Positions 7,383-15,657 of a stretch of DNA of 17,216 bases are shown piece by piece; positions within the stretch are counted from its first letter, which is position 1; each line of letters starts with the position of its first letter. The stretch is from NCBI GenBank assembly GCA_007123785.1, contig SLGL01000032.1, forward strand, positions 1-17,216, in the 5' to 3' direction. The translations under genes were made by a program, and so were the position numbers. The notes under the pieces are model-generated. The model ran no database searches. It was not told where the DNA came from and worked only from the letters and a program-made list of their open reading frames with translations. The stretch comes from Balneolaceae bacterium. Lineage in GTDB: Bacteria; Bacteroidota; Rhodothermia; Balneolales; Balneolaceae.

Positions 7383-9013
7383 AGTTTAATGGACAGCCAG
7401 GGCGCAATCGGAAGCTGGTTAATGCGGCGATTGGTGAATATATCGTAGTAGAAGATGTTGGTGCGGTTGTAGAGGTTAACCGCACCGGCTTGAATTTGCA
7501 GCCGGGTTCCCTGTAGGCGAAACTGCCTGCCTGCCGACACGTCCAGCCGGTAAAGACCGAGCTGACATCGCGGCGATCAGCCACACCCACCAGCGGCTGG
7601 CGGTAGATCCCGAAAGCTGCGCTTAGTTCCTCCTCTTCGCGTCCAAACGGGTTCCACCGGGCACTAAACCGAGGCTCCAGGCTGGCCCCGTAGCCGCCGG
7701 GAATAAAATTGAGCGCCACCCCGGGCTGAATATGTACCCGGCTGCCTATCGGCACGGTGGCTTCCAGGTGCATACCGGCTCCGATCAGTTCCTCCACGTC
7801 CACTTGTGGAGTGAAAAACACTTCCTGAATATCGTAGTTCAGAAATTTCATCAGGATGTAGCCGCCATAGCCAATAGTGATTCGCCCTGAAGACTGGCTT
7901 ACATGGGTGTCAATCACAAACCGGTTCACCGCCGAGCGCAACTCCGAATGGCCCGTATCCATTGTATTGGATAGCCGCGAAAAGTTCATACGCACATCCA
8001 GCAGCGCCCCGCTTCCTGCCAGGGCCAGGCAGCGTCCGCCCATTGTCAGATTGCCCCAGTGGACCTCGTCATCGGAGGCCGTGTCCATACGGCCGCGGTC
8101 GTAACTGTGCAGGACTGTGCCCGAACAGCGCACCTCTTCTGAGCTGTGACTGAGCTTCAGGTAATGGCTTTGAAATTTCAAGGGCTGGTCTTCACCCAGA
8201 AATGCTCCACCGAGATGCTCGATCAGTGAGTGGCGCACAGAGGCGATCCATGAGGATTCACCTTCCTTGATCGGGCCTTCAGCTCTCACCCCGGCCACAA
8301 ACGGGCTTATCGAGACCGCACCCCGGTTCTCGTACATGTGCCCGTCCTTCATCTGCACGTCAATCACCGATGAGACGCGCCCGCTGTAGCGCGCACCGAA
8401 CCCGCCGCTGTGAAAATCGGCCACCGAAACCAGATCCTCGGGAAAAGCTGAGAAGAAGCCCACAATGTGAAATGGTTGATAGATCAGCATTCCGTCCATG
8501 AGTACCATATTTTGAGAGGGGGTGCCCCCGCGGATGAAAAGCTGCCCGCCGCGATCGCCGGCAGCTACCACCCCGGGCTGAATCTGCAGGTAACTGACCA
8601 GGTCGCCGGTTCCGGCGGGGGTGGGAGCACGGGACAGATCGCCTGGGCGAATCCGCTGGTGACCCACAGTCTGGCTGGTTGCCCCGCCTCGAACTGTAAC
8701 CACGAGGTCGTCGAGATGCTCCACGTCTGGCAACAGGGCATTGCTCAGGGTGATGCGGCGTTCAATACCCAGATCCAGAGTCTCTTGATGGGTGACATAA
8801 CCGAGGTATGAAATGCGCACATCATAGCGGCCCGACTGGATGCCGCCGATGGAGTAAAATCCGTTTTGGTCGGTAGCCGTTCCCCGGAACACCTCCTCCT
8901 GTCCGGCCTCAAACAGGATCACATTGGCTCCAGGCAGTACCTGTCCCGACGAACCGTCGGTGATGAACTCTTGCAGGGTGACGTTCTGGGCTTGGATGGG
9001 AGTGGACAAAAGG

Positions 9014-9044
9014 GTGAAAAAAAGTGAAATGTGAAAAGTGAAAA
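9014..9044 (+). repeat. Heptamer repeat, GTGAAAA units
   Basis: GTGAAAA occurs at 9014-9020, then after three A residues three contiguous copies follow: GTGAAAT (9024-9030), GTGAAAA (9031-9037) and GTGAAAA (9038-9044). On the minus strand the array encodes the FTFHISLFFT part of the receptor signal peptide. Similar words are scattered near 7265-7370 and 7150. A heptamer array shifts reading frame with each unit gained or lost, so it could switch the receptor on or off. Confidence 0.6.
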
Positions 9045-9162
9045 GGATGCACAAAGCGAAAATGAATTGGGAAAAAAGGGATTCCCGGCGCGAAGTGTAA
9101 ATGGATAAATATTGCTTTTGGTCTCCAGACAAGCTTTTATGAGCAGTGTTTATCTTTTTCAT

Positions 9163-9351
9163 ATTTACCACATCGATTGAGTTCGGTGGATATTGTTTAT
9201 AAAACCAATCATATTTCCAGTTGTTGACACAACCATCTCCTGAAACAGTTGCAGTCCATATTTCGTTTTCACCATGCTCAACCGTGGTTGGACCGGTAAT
9301 ATCAATCTGTCTCGCCATTGTTTCTTCAGAAATTTCAACAGGGAAATTTTC
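9163..9351 (-). pseudogene. Remnant of an Ig-like/PKD-like extracellular domain
   Basis: Immediately upstream of, and in frame with, the receptor start, the minus strand reads a peptide (open from 9351, with an ATG at 9318) containing IDITGPTTVEHGENEIWTAT, then VSGDGC and WKYDWFYKQ. This 'GP..v..Ge...W.A..sG......Y.W' pattern is typical of Ig-like repeats near the C-termini of secreted Bacteroidota proteins. There is no signal peptide and the domain is incomplete, so I read it as a leftover gene fragment placed in front of the receptor, not a functional N-terminal extension. A caller using the ATG at 9318 would add 52 of these residues to the receptor. Confidence 0.5.
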
Positions 9352-9699
9352 TTATTCATTTTAGAATGAATCAGGCAGATAAAATATTTGACCGTAGAAT
9401 TGAAAGTTTAATTGTATATAATGATATTAGTGAAATATAGTTGGGAGAAGAAAATGAAATGACGGGAAATTCTTCTCAGTTCTTTTTTGCCTGCATTTTG
9501 TAGTGAGTAAGGTGTATAAAACGTTTGAAATAGAGTCTGCATACAGAGCCTGATTGCTCTTGCATAAGGCCAGATTCTTCAACAATAGTATTCCCAAAAT
9601 GAACAATTCTTATCAAAGGCAGCGAAGGGGCGATTGGAAATTATTGCAAATATTCATTAGCCGGGAATTGTTCCTAATCTGAATTTCTAACCCTTGATA
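9352..9699. other. Intergenic region upstream of the NHL-protein operon
   Basis: This is an AT-rich divergent spacer of about 350 bases. It should carry the promoters for the receptor locus (leftward) and the NHL/M20/GNAT set (rightward). I saw TTG- and TATAAT-like words (for example near 9388 and 9417) but none at convincing spacing, and no gene, tRNA or clear hairpin. Confidence 0.4.
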
Positions 9700-10767
9700 A
9701 TGATGATCAACAAAAAAACACGCCGGGACTTTATCAAAAGCAGCACAGCAATTGCAGTGGGTAGTGTACTGCTGCCTCACTTTAACATTTTAAAAAGCAA
9801 ACCGAAAACGGGTGAAGATATTCTCGGGCATGGTGAATTCACGTACCGGGTTCATAAAGAGTGGGGCAACCTGGATGCATCTGTTACACCGGTAGAGAAT
9901 TGCCATGAAATGGTAATGGACTCCAAAGGGCGCCTCATTATGGTAACTGATGAGGTGAGCAATAATATTATCATTTATGATAAATCCGGAAAACTTTTAG
10001 ACAGTTGGGGAAATCAGTTCCCTGGCGGGCATGGGTTGAGCATTTCTCAGGAAGGAGGAGAGGATTTTCTGTACATTTCCGATTTTGATCTTGGTAAGGT
10101 ATTCAAGACCACAACAGATGGCAGAATCCTGATGACCATTGAGCACCCCAAAACCATCGGGGTGTATGGGGAGGAGGATCCGTTCCATCCCACGGAAACA
10201 GCCATTGCCCCCAACGGAGATATCTATGTGGCCGACGGATACGGATCCCAGTATATCCTTCAATACAATGCGGAGGGAGACTATATCCGTCATTTTGGCG
10301 GGCGAGGGAATGATGATGACCAATTTTCTACCGCCCATGGTGTTTGCATTGATGACCGGGACAAGGAGAATCCAACATTGTTGTGTACCTCCAGGGGTCA
10401 CAATTCGTTCAAGCGATTCACCCTGGAAGGGGAGTATTTGTCCACGATATTTTTACCGGGGGCCTTTGTGTGCAGACCGGTGATTGACGGAGATAACATC
10501 TATTCGGGCGTATGCTGGTCACGTCTTCGATACCTTAATCAGACGCCGGATTCAGGTTTTGTTACCATTTTGGATCGTAATGATGAAGTTGTTTCCAATC
10601 CGGGTGGAACAAGGCCGGTTTATCAAAATGGGGAGCTGCAGTTGATGGTTCAAGACCAACCTGTTTTTAACCATTGCCATGACGTGTGCATTGATGAAGA
10701 TAAAAATGTGTATGTTTGCCAATGGAATGCCGGAAAAAGCTATCCAATTAAACTGGAACGGGTATAA
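9700..10767 (+). CDS. Tat-exported NHL-repeat beta-propeller protein (peptidyl-glycine alpha-amidating lyase-like)
   Basis: The 355-aa protein begins with a twin-arginine signal: KKTRRDFIKSS (Arg8-Arg9) followed by a hydrophobic segment (AIAVGSVLL). Folded export is therefore likely, often with a bound metal. The rest is a six-bladed NHL-type propeller: repeated blades such as GRLIMVTDE, FHPTETAIAPNGDIYVADGY, STAHGVCIDD and NHCHDVCIDEDKNVYVCQW. Histidines recur at equivalent blade positions (about 69, 111, 163, 213 and 327), as in peptidyl-alpha-hydroxyglycine lyases that hold Zn with propeller histidines. The lyase reaction is not proven here; many such proteins are only labelled '6-bladed beta-propeller'. 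Starts possible are TTG 9694, ATG 9700 and ATG 9703; I chose 9700. It is followed after 26 bases by the M20D gene, probably in one operon. Confidence 0.82.
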   Translation: MMINKKTRRDFIKSSTAIAVGSVLLPHFNILKSKPKTGEDILGHGEFTYRVHKEWGNLDASVTPVENCHEMVMDSKGRLIMVTDEVSNNIIIYDKSGKLLDSWGNQFPGGHGLSISQEGGEDFLYISDFDLGKVFKTTTDGRILMTIEHPKTIGVYGEEDPFHPTETAIAPNGDIYVADGYGSQYILQYNAEGDYIRHFGGRGNDDDQFSTAHGVCIDDRDKENPTLLCTSRGHNSFKRFTLEGEYLSTIFLPGAFVCRPVIDGDNIYSGVCWSRLRYLNQTPDSGFVTILDRNDEVVSNPGGTRPVYQNGELQLMVQDQPVFNHCHDVCIDEDKNVYVCQWNAGKSYPIKLERV

Positions 10768-10793
10768 TCTCATAAAAAAGAATGTAAATATAT

Positions 10794-12125
10794 TTGAAGA
10801 ACTTCATATCGGTATTCATTTTTCTGTTTGTTATTAGCAGTAAAGCGTTTGGGCAAAGTGATGCAGTCAATGATATTAATAATATTATTGATGATCACTT
10901 TGAATCTCTCGAAGTATTATACAAGCACTTTCACGCGAACCCTGAACTATCTTTGCAGGAAGAAAATACATCTCACAGACTTGCGGAAGAGTTGCGACAT
11001 CTTGGGTTTTCTGTAACCGAACAGGTTGGCGGATACGGAATTGCAGGAGTTTATGAAAATGGTGATGGTCCCGTTATTCTGGTAAGAAGTGATATGGACG
11101 CTCTGCCGATGAGAGAAGAAACCGGAGTGCCGTTTGCGAGCAGTGCAACGGCTGTTACAATAGATGGTTCTGAAACCTATGTCATGCACGCATGCGGCCA
11201 CGATATGCACATGACAACCATGGTTGGTACCGCAAAAGTATTGGTGCAATTACGCGATCAGTGGAGCGGAACACTGGTATTTATAGGGCAGCCGGCAGAG
11301 GAACTTTTCTTGGGAGCCAGGGCTATGATAAAGGATGGATTATTTGAAAGGTTTCCCCAGCCGGATTACATGCTGGCACTTCATGTGGATTCTGCGATGC
11401 CCTCGGGCCAGGTTGGGTTTTCGTCCGGTTATGCCTATGCAAATGTCGATATGGGAGAAATTGTTGTAAAAGGAAGAGGCGGGCATGGAGCGTATCCAAA
11501 CTACACTGTTGATCCGGTGGTGATGGCTTCCAGAATTGTGCTCGACCTTCATACAATGATTAGCCGTGAAATTTCGGCGACAGACCCGGCCAATATATCC
11601 ATCGGATCCATTCGCGGCGGATCAAGTGCAAATATTATCCCCAATGAAGTGAGAATGGAAATTGCTCTGAATGTTCATAACGAAAATACCCGGGAAAGAT
11701 TAATCAGGAGAATAGAAGAGAAATTAAAAGCAGCAGGTATCGCCGAAGGACTCTCTGAAGATGAATGGCCGCAACTCATCCTGAATGACGAAACAAGAGT
11801 CGCTTCCGTATATAACGACCCCGAAATGGGAGAGCGGGTACGTCATACCTTCCAAAGAGTTCTTGGACCGGAAAATGTATATGAACCCTTGCCATTTATG
11901 TACGGAGAGGATTTTGGAGAATATAATCACGCTATGCCGGATATTCCCGGTATACTTTTCGGGGTGGGGTCGATTCCTCCCGAAGATATAAAAGCCGCTG
12001 AAGCCGGTTTGAAAGAAATTCCCACTACTCATTCACCCTTATATCTGCCGGATTTAGAACCAACATTAAGAACCGGTATTTTAACCATGAGCAGTGCCAT
12101 TATCGATCTGATGAATGGAAATTGA
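10794..12125 (+). CDS. Secreted M20D-family amidohydrolase/peptidase
   Basis: This is a 443-aa protein of normal length. A signal peptide (MKNFISVFIFLFVISSKAFG, cleaved before Gln21) marks it for export. The M20D zinc hydrolase motifs are all present: VRSDMDALPMREETG near 97, MHACGHDMH with Cys134 and His136, GQPAEE with Glu169-Glu170, ALHVDS with His197, KGRGGHGAYP in the dimerisation/lid domain, YGEDFGEY, and THSPLYLPD near the C-terminus supplying the last ligand. Relatives hydrolyse N-acyl amino acids, hippurate-like or IAA-like conjugates; the substrate is unknown. The start must be TTG 10794: an in-frame TAA lies at 10785-10787 and no ATG/GTG precedes the signal peptide. It sits between the NHL protein and the GNAT enzyme in a probable operon. 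Confidence 0.93.
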   Translation: MKNFISVFIFLFVISSKAFGQSDAVNDINNIIDDHFESLEVLYKHFHANPELSLQEENTSHRLAEELRHLGFSVTEQVGGYGIAGVYENGDGPVILVRSDMDALPMREETGVPFASSATAVTIDGSETYVMHACGHDMHMTTMVGTAKVLVQLRDQWSGTLVFIGQPAEELFLGARAMIKDGLFERFPQPDYMLALHVDSAMPSGQVGFSSGYAYANVDMGEIVVKGRGGHGAYPNYTVDPVVMASRIVLDLHTMISREISATDPANISIGSIRGGSSANIIPNEVRMEIALNVHNENTRERLIRRIEEKLKAAGIAEGLSEDEWPQLILNDETRVASVYNDPEMGERVRHTFQRVLGPENVYEPLPFMYGEDFGEYNHAMPDIPGILFGVGSIPPEDIKAAEAGLKEIPTTHSPLYLPDLEPTLRTGILTMSSAIIDLMNGN

Positions 12126-12251
12126 AGAGGATATTTGGCAACAGGGAGGCTTGCATTTATCCTGTTTTGTGCAGAGAATGTAGCGGCGAAGTCTGTAAAG
12201 CAGAACCTTCCGTTTGTTTTTTCTTGTATCATACCTGAAAAACTGCAATGT

Positions 12252-13148
12252 TTGCTGACTGCCAAAAAATCGAAAAATTTTAAAACGATAAGTGACGTAA
12301 TCCGATTCAGAACACTGAAAACAGAAGATATTCCATTTGCCATGAAGCTGAAACGGCAGGCAGGGTGGAATCAGCTGGAAGAGGACTGGGAGTTTTTGAT
12401 CTCTGAGGGAGGCAACGCAAATCTTTTGGCTGCCTATAATGGTGAAAAGGCGGGTACGGCCACAACGATTAATTATCAAAAGAGATTCAGCTGGATCGGA
12501 ATGGTGCTGGTAGACCCGGACTATCGCGGCAATGGCATTGGACGGGCACTGCTCACCAAATCGATCGAATATGCGGCAACAATGGGTACTGTTCGTTTAG
12601 ATGCTACTCCCCAGGGTAAAAACCTCTATGATACTATGGGTTTTAAAACCGAATGTGAATTGGCGAGATTTGAACGTTCTGAAATTGCGGATAAGATTCC
12701 AGAACCAAATAGTGATTGCCGGCTGATGACCAATAATGACCTAAATAGCCTGCTGGAGAAAGACGCTCAGATTTTTGGAGCAAATCGTAAACCTGTTTTG
12801 AACTACTTTTATAAAAACTCACCTGGTTATGCATTTGTTTCATTAAATGACGAAGGAGGTATTTCAGGGTACTGCTTTGGGCGATCGGGCAGTGAATTTG
12901 AACAGATTGGCCCCATTGTTGCTGAAACAGTGGAGTCAGCCGGAGATGTACTCGTTTCAGCTATGGAAAACTGCAAGGATAAAAAAATAATCACAGACGC
13001 ATTTACGAAGAACCAAAAATGGATCGACTTTCTTGAAAAAGCCGGCTTTTCAGTTCAGAGACCCTTTTTCAGAATGTTCAGGGGTAAGTTGGAGTATCCC
13101 GGTAAACGGGAATTCCAATTTGCTGCCGCTGCACCTGAGTTTGGGTAA
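12252..13148 (+). CDS. Two-domain GNAT acetyltransferase (YitH-type C-terminal domain)
   Basis: The N-terminal GNAT fold starts at IRFRTLKTEDIPFAMKLKRQ and contains the acetyl-CoA loop VLVDPDYRGNGIGRALL (R-G-N-G-I-G). The second half (from about CRLMTNNDLNSLLEKD to the end FQFAAAAPEFG) matches the C-terminal domain paired with GNAT in YitH-like enzymes, which usually end in a GPE.G-type motif. No signal peptide, so cytoplasmic. The acceptor is unknown. The start is uncertain: homology begins near 12297, there is no ATG before it, and the frame is open back to TTG 12135. I use TTG 12252, which gives 298 aa, close to the family length; 12135 would add 39 residues with no visible homology. It follows the M20D gene by 126 bases (or 9 if the longer form is real). 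Confidence 0.85.
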   Translation: MLTAKKSKNFKTISDVIRFRTLKTEDIPFAMKLKRQAGWNQLEEDWEFLISEGGNANLLAAYNGEKAGTATTINYQKRFSWIGMVLVDPDYRGNGIGRALLTKSIEYAATMGTVRLDATPQGKNLYDTMGFKTECELARFERSEIADKIPEPNSDCRLMTNNDLNSLLEKDAQIFGANRKPVLNYFYKNSPGYAFVSLNDEGGISGYCFGRSGSEFEQIGPIVAETVESAGDVLVSAMENCKDKKIITDAFTKNQKWIDFLEKAGFSVQRPFFRMFRGKLEYPGKREFQFAAAAPEFG

Positions 13149-13252
13149 AACAGCTTCCAAATTATAAGACAGCATAACACTCCGTATTCTGGCAGATGGG
13201 TGCAATTCGGTGTATACTGTTTCCTTTCTTTTTTGTTTGTAAAGAATTATCT

Positions 13253-13289
13253 CCTTTCATTTATCAAATTAATTTCTGATAATGAAAGG
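13253..13289. repeat. 13-base-pair inverted repeat in the spacer before the PQQ gene
   Basis: CCTTTCATTTATCA (13253-13266) pairs with TGATAATGAAAGG (13277-13289) with one bulged T and a 10-base loop. It lies in the 334-base spacer after the GNAT stop (13149-13482). No T-run follows on the plus strand, so it is a weak candidate terminator and may instead be an operator. The same spacer holds a 9-base inverted pair, GTGTAGTGT at 13304-13312 and ACACTACAC at 13443-13451, bracketing the candidate promoter, and otherwise no gene. Confidence 0.45.
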
Positions 13290-13402
13290 AAAAGTTAATC
13301 AAGGTGTAGTGTAATATAATTTTAATGTGGGATCTTGGTGCCTTTTCCACACTATTATTCCCAATGCTCAGATTAATTGATTTGTAAATACACGGGATTT
13401 GG

Positions 13403-13432
13403 TTTGATGCTGGCTAAATCCGATTACTTTTT
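13403..13432 (+). promoter_or_regulatory. Candidate Bacteroidota-type promoter of the PQQ dehydrogenase operon
   Basis: TTTG (13403-13406), an 18-base spacer, then TACTTTTT (13425-13432), which matches 7 of 8 positions of TAnnTTTG. The expected transcription start is about 40 bases before the ATG at 13483. Spacing and position are right; the -7 box lacks the final G. Confidence 0.35.
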
Positions 13433-13482
13433 AATGGGATGAACACTACACTTTAAAAATAGCCTCAGAAATCTTCTTGCCG

Positions 13483-15633
13483 ATGAAAAGAGCCAAACGT
13501 CTCTTCCAAATAAATCAAACGGGTATTCTTTTTTTAATACTGTTGTTTACTATTTCATGCAGTTCAACCCCGGATGAACCATACAGAACATGGACCGAGT
13601 ATATGGGTGATCCCGGCAGTAACAGTTATTCGGAACTCAGTCAGATCAACAGAGAGAATGTTGATCAGCTCGAAGTAGCATGGATATTTAATTCTGAGGA
13701 TAAGGATCGGATTATGTGGAGAAAATCGATCAGTCAGGCCAATCCGATCATCATAGACGGTGTCATGTTCTTTACAAGCCCGGCTATTCATGTCATTGCG
13801 ATTGATGCTGCTACCGGTGAATTTATCTGGCGGTTTGATCCCTGGGACGGTGAAGATGGAACCGGAAGAAGCAGGGGAGTGATGTACTGGGAAGATGGTG
13901 ATGACAAAAGTATTCTGTTTACGGCAGGTTTTTACATGTATGCACTGAATGCAGAAACGGGTGATCTGATTTCCTCATTTGGAGAGAATGGAAAAGTTGA
14001 TATGCGGACAGGGCTGGAACGCGACCCTGAGGATATTCATATTTCTGTGACTTCTCCGGGAAGAGTCTTCAAAGACCTGGTGATTATGGGTTCTACAGTA
14101 ACCCCGGCACCCGGCCATATCCGTGCTTATAATGTGCGAACCGGAGAGATTGAATGGATTTTTCACACCATTCCCTATCCGGGAGAATATGGTTATGAAA
14201 CCTGGGGGGAAACCGCATGGCTTACAGCAGGAGGGGCCAATAACTGGGCAGGAATGAGCATCGACAGGGAGCGTGAAATGGTTTTTATTCCCACGGCATC
14301 TCCCGACCCAGCCTGGTATGGCGGCGGAGACAGAATCGGTAAAAATTTGTTTGGTAATTCAGTCGTTGCGCTGGATGCAAATACCGGTGAGCGAATCTGG
14401 CATTATCAGATTATCCGCCATGATATCTGGGACTGGGACCTGCCTGCTCCTCCGAACCTGGTAACGGTGGAGAGGGATGGAGAACAGGTAGATGCTGTTG
14501 CACAAGTCACCAAGCACGGTTTTGTTTTTGTTTTGGACAGAGACACTGGTGAGCCACTTTTTCCCGTTGAGGAGAAGCCGGTTCCGGATTCTTACCTGCT
14601 TGGAGAAGAGGCCTGGCCCACCCAGCCCTTTCCGATTAAACCGGTACCCTACACCCGGCAATTCATTTCAGAGGATGATTTGACCGATATTTCACCGGAA
14701 GCAAATGAATATGCCCGCAGCCGGTTTGAAAATCTTCGGTATGAAGGGCTGTTTACACCGGTCGGTGAGCAGGAGACCCTCTTCTTTCCCGGCACACAAG
14801 GAGGGGCCAACTGGGGAGGTGCATCTTTTGATCCTGAAACCGGAATTCTCTATGTAAATGCGAACGAAATCGGACACATCTTTTCAATGAGGCGAGTGGA
14901 GCAGGATCTCACCGAAGAAGTAACGGTAAGAGAGAGGGGGGCGCAACTGGCCGGTTTAAACTGTATGAGCTGCCACAGTGGCTCGCAGTCATCCAATATC
15001 CCGTCACTTGAAAACATACATGAAAATGAAAACTTATCTCTGTCTCATGTGGAGAATATTATCCGGACCGGTGTTGGAATGATGCCCGCCTTACCCCACC
15101 TTTCCGATAATGAAAGGGATGCGATCTTAACATATCTGTTTGAACTGGAAAATGGTTCCGAGGTTTTTACCGATGACAGAGAAACCGAAGAAGAACGGTT
15201 CAGATACGTAACAGATACTTCATGGGAGATGTTTTTAGATGAAAATGAATATCCCGCAACGAAACCACCCTGGGGCACATTAAATGCCATTGACCTGAAT
15301 ACGGGTGAAATGGTCTGGCGGGTGCCGCTGGGGGAATATTCGGAACTCACAGAACAGGGTGTTCCTGTAACAGGCACCTATAACCTGGGCGGTTCTATTG
15401 TTACGGCCGGAGGCTTGGTTTTTATTGGAGCTACACGGGATGAGATGATTCGGGCATTCGATAAAGAGTCAGGAGAAATCCTTTGGGAATATAAACTGCC
15501 TGCCGGTGGTTATGCTACTCCTTCAACATACGAGATTGACGGAAAGCAATTCATCATCATTGCTGCAACAGGAGGCGGATTTATAGGAACAGATACGGGC
15601 GATGCGTTTATCGCTTTTTCGCTGCCAGATTAA
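13483..15633 (+). CDS. Lipoprotein PQQ-dependent dehydrogenase with an inserted cytochrome c domain
   Basis: This 716-aa protein starts at ATG 13483 (an in-frame TTG at 13477 is less likely). A lipoprotein signal ends in LLFTISC, lipidated at Cys26. The body is an eight-bladed quinoprotein propeller of the membrane glucose/alcohol dehydrogenase type, with tryptophan-docking-like repeats: AIDAATGEFIWRF, ALDANTGERIWHY, KHGFVFVLDRDTGEPLFPVE, WGGASFDPETGILYVNANE, AIDLNTGEMVWRVPLG, AFDKESGEILWEY. RHDIWDWDLPAPP near 312 is a conserved family stretch. Between blades, residues about 482-555 form a c-type cytochrome: heme-binding CMSCH (Cys494, Cys497, His498) and a probable Met ligand in GVGMMPAL near 533. 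It would oxidise a sugar or alcohol and hand electrons through its own heme to a quinone or cytochrome carrier. Substrate unknown; needs PQQ, whose biosynthesis genes are not in this window. Confidence 0.93.
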   Translation: MKRAKRLFQINQTGILFLILLFTISCSSTPDEPYRTWTEYMGDPGSNSYSELSQINRENVDQLEVAWIFNSEDKDRIMWRKSISQANPIIIDGVMFFTSPAIHVIAIDAATGEFIWRFDPWDGEDGTGRSRGVMYWEDGDDKSILFTAGFYMYALNAETGDLISSFGENGKVDMRTGLERDPEDIHISVTSPGRVFKDLVIMGSTVTPAPGHIRAYNVRTGEIEWIFHTIPYPGEYGYETWGETAWLTAGGANNWAGMSIDREREMVFIPTASPDPAWYGGGDRIGKNLFGNSVVALDANTGERIWHYQIIRHDIWDWDLPAPPNLVTVERDGEQVDAVAQVTKHGFVFVLDRDTGEPLFPVEEKPVPDSYLLGEEAWPTQPFPIKPVPYTRQFISEDDLTDISPEANEYARSRFENLRYEGLFTPVGEQETLFFPGTQGGANWGGASFDPETGILYVNANEIGHIFSMRRVEQDLTEEVTVRERGAQLAGLNCMSCHSGSQSSNIPSLENIHENENLSLSHVENIIRTGVGMMPALPHLSDNERDAILTYLFELENGSEVFTDDRETEEERFRYVTDTSWEMFLDENEYPATKPPWGTLNAIDLNTGEMVWRVPLGEYSELTEQGVPVTGTYNLGGSIVTAGGLVFIGATRDEMIRAFDKESGEILWEYKLPAGGYATPSTYEIDGKQFIIIAATGGGFIGTDTGDAFIAFSLPD

Positions 15634-15657
15634 TAACAAAAAATTAGATAATAAAAG

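Larger units (their letters stand above)
7370..9162 (-). pseudogene. TonB-dependent receptor with carboxypeptidase-regulatory-like N-domain, broken by an out-of-frame internal deletion
   Basis: The frame is open from 9318, but a signal peptide suggests the native start at the ATG at 9162 (MKKINTAHK, later a hydrophobic stretch ending IQAQ). Next come a carboxypeptidase-regulatory-like domain (PGANVILFEAG, NGFYSIGGIQSGRYDVRISYLGY) and a plug domain (QIQPGVV, GGQLFIRGGTPSQNMVLMDG, SGGFGARYSGRVSSVIDVQ), then barrel strands to YRQPLVGVADRRDVSSVFT. From about 7555 the frame reads non-receptor sequence and stops at 7377-7375. One frame over, the same DNA reads LYRLDVSAGRQFRLQGTRLQ, then NIFYYDIFT and LPIAPWLSIKLEVR with a TGA at 7372-7370: the true receptor C-terminus. 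The barrel section between is missing, by my estimate about 200 residues. Such receptors import large substrates across the outer membrane; this copy should be inactive unless the break is an assembly error. Confidence 0.85.

Noticed and set aside
9165..9359. Minus-strand frame starting MNKKISLLKFLKK, resembling a signal-peptide start
   Set aside because: It overlaps the Ig-like remnant in another frame, has no true hydrophobic core after the lysines and no homology-like pattern.
12135..12251. N-terminal extension of the GNAT protein from TTG 12135
   Set aside because: No family similarity is visible in these 39 residues; kept only as an alternative start.
14359..14661. 100-aa minus-strand frame
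   Set aside because: Antisense to the conserved PQQ propeller.
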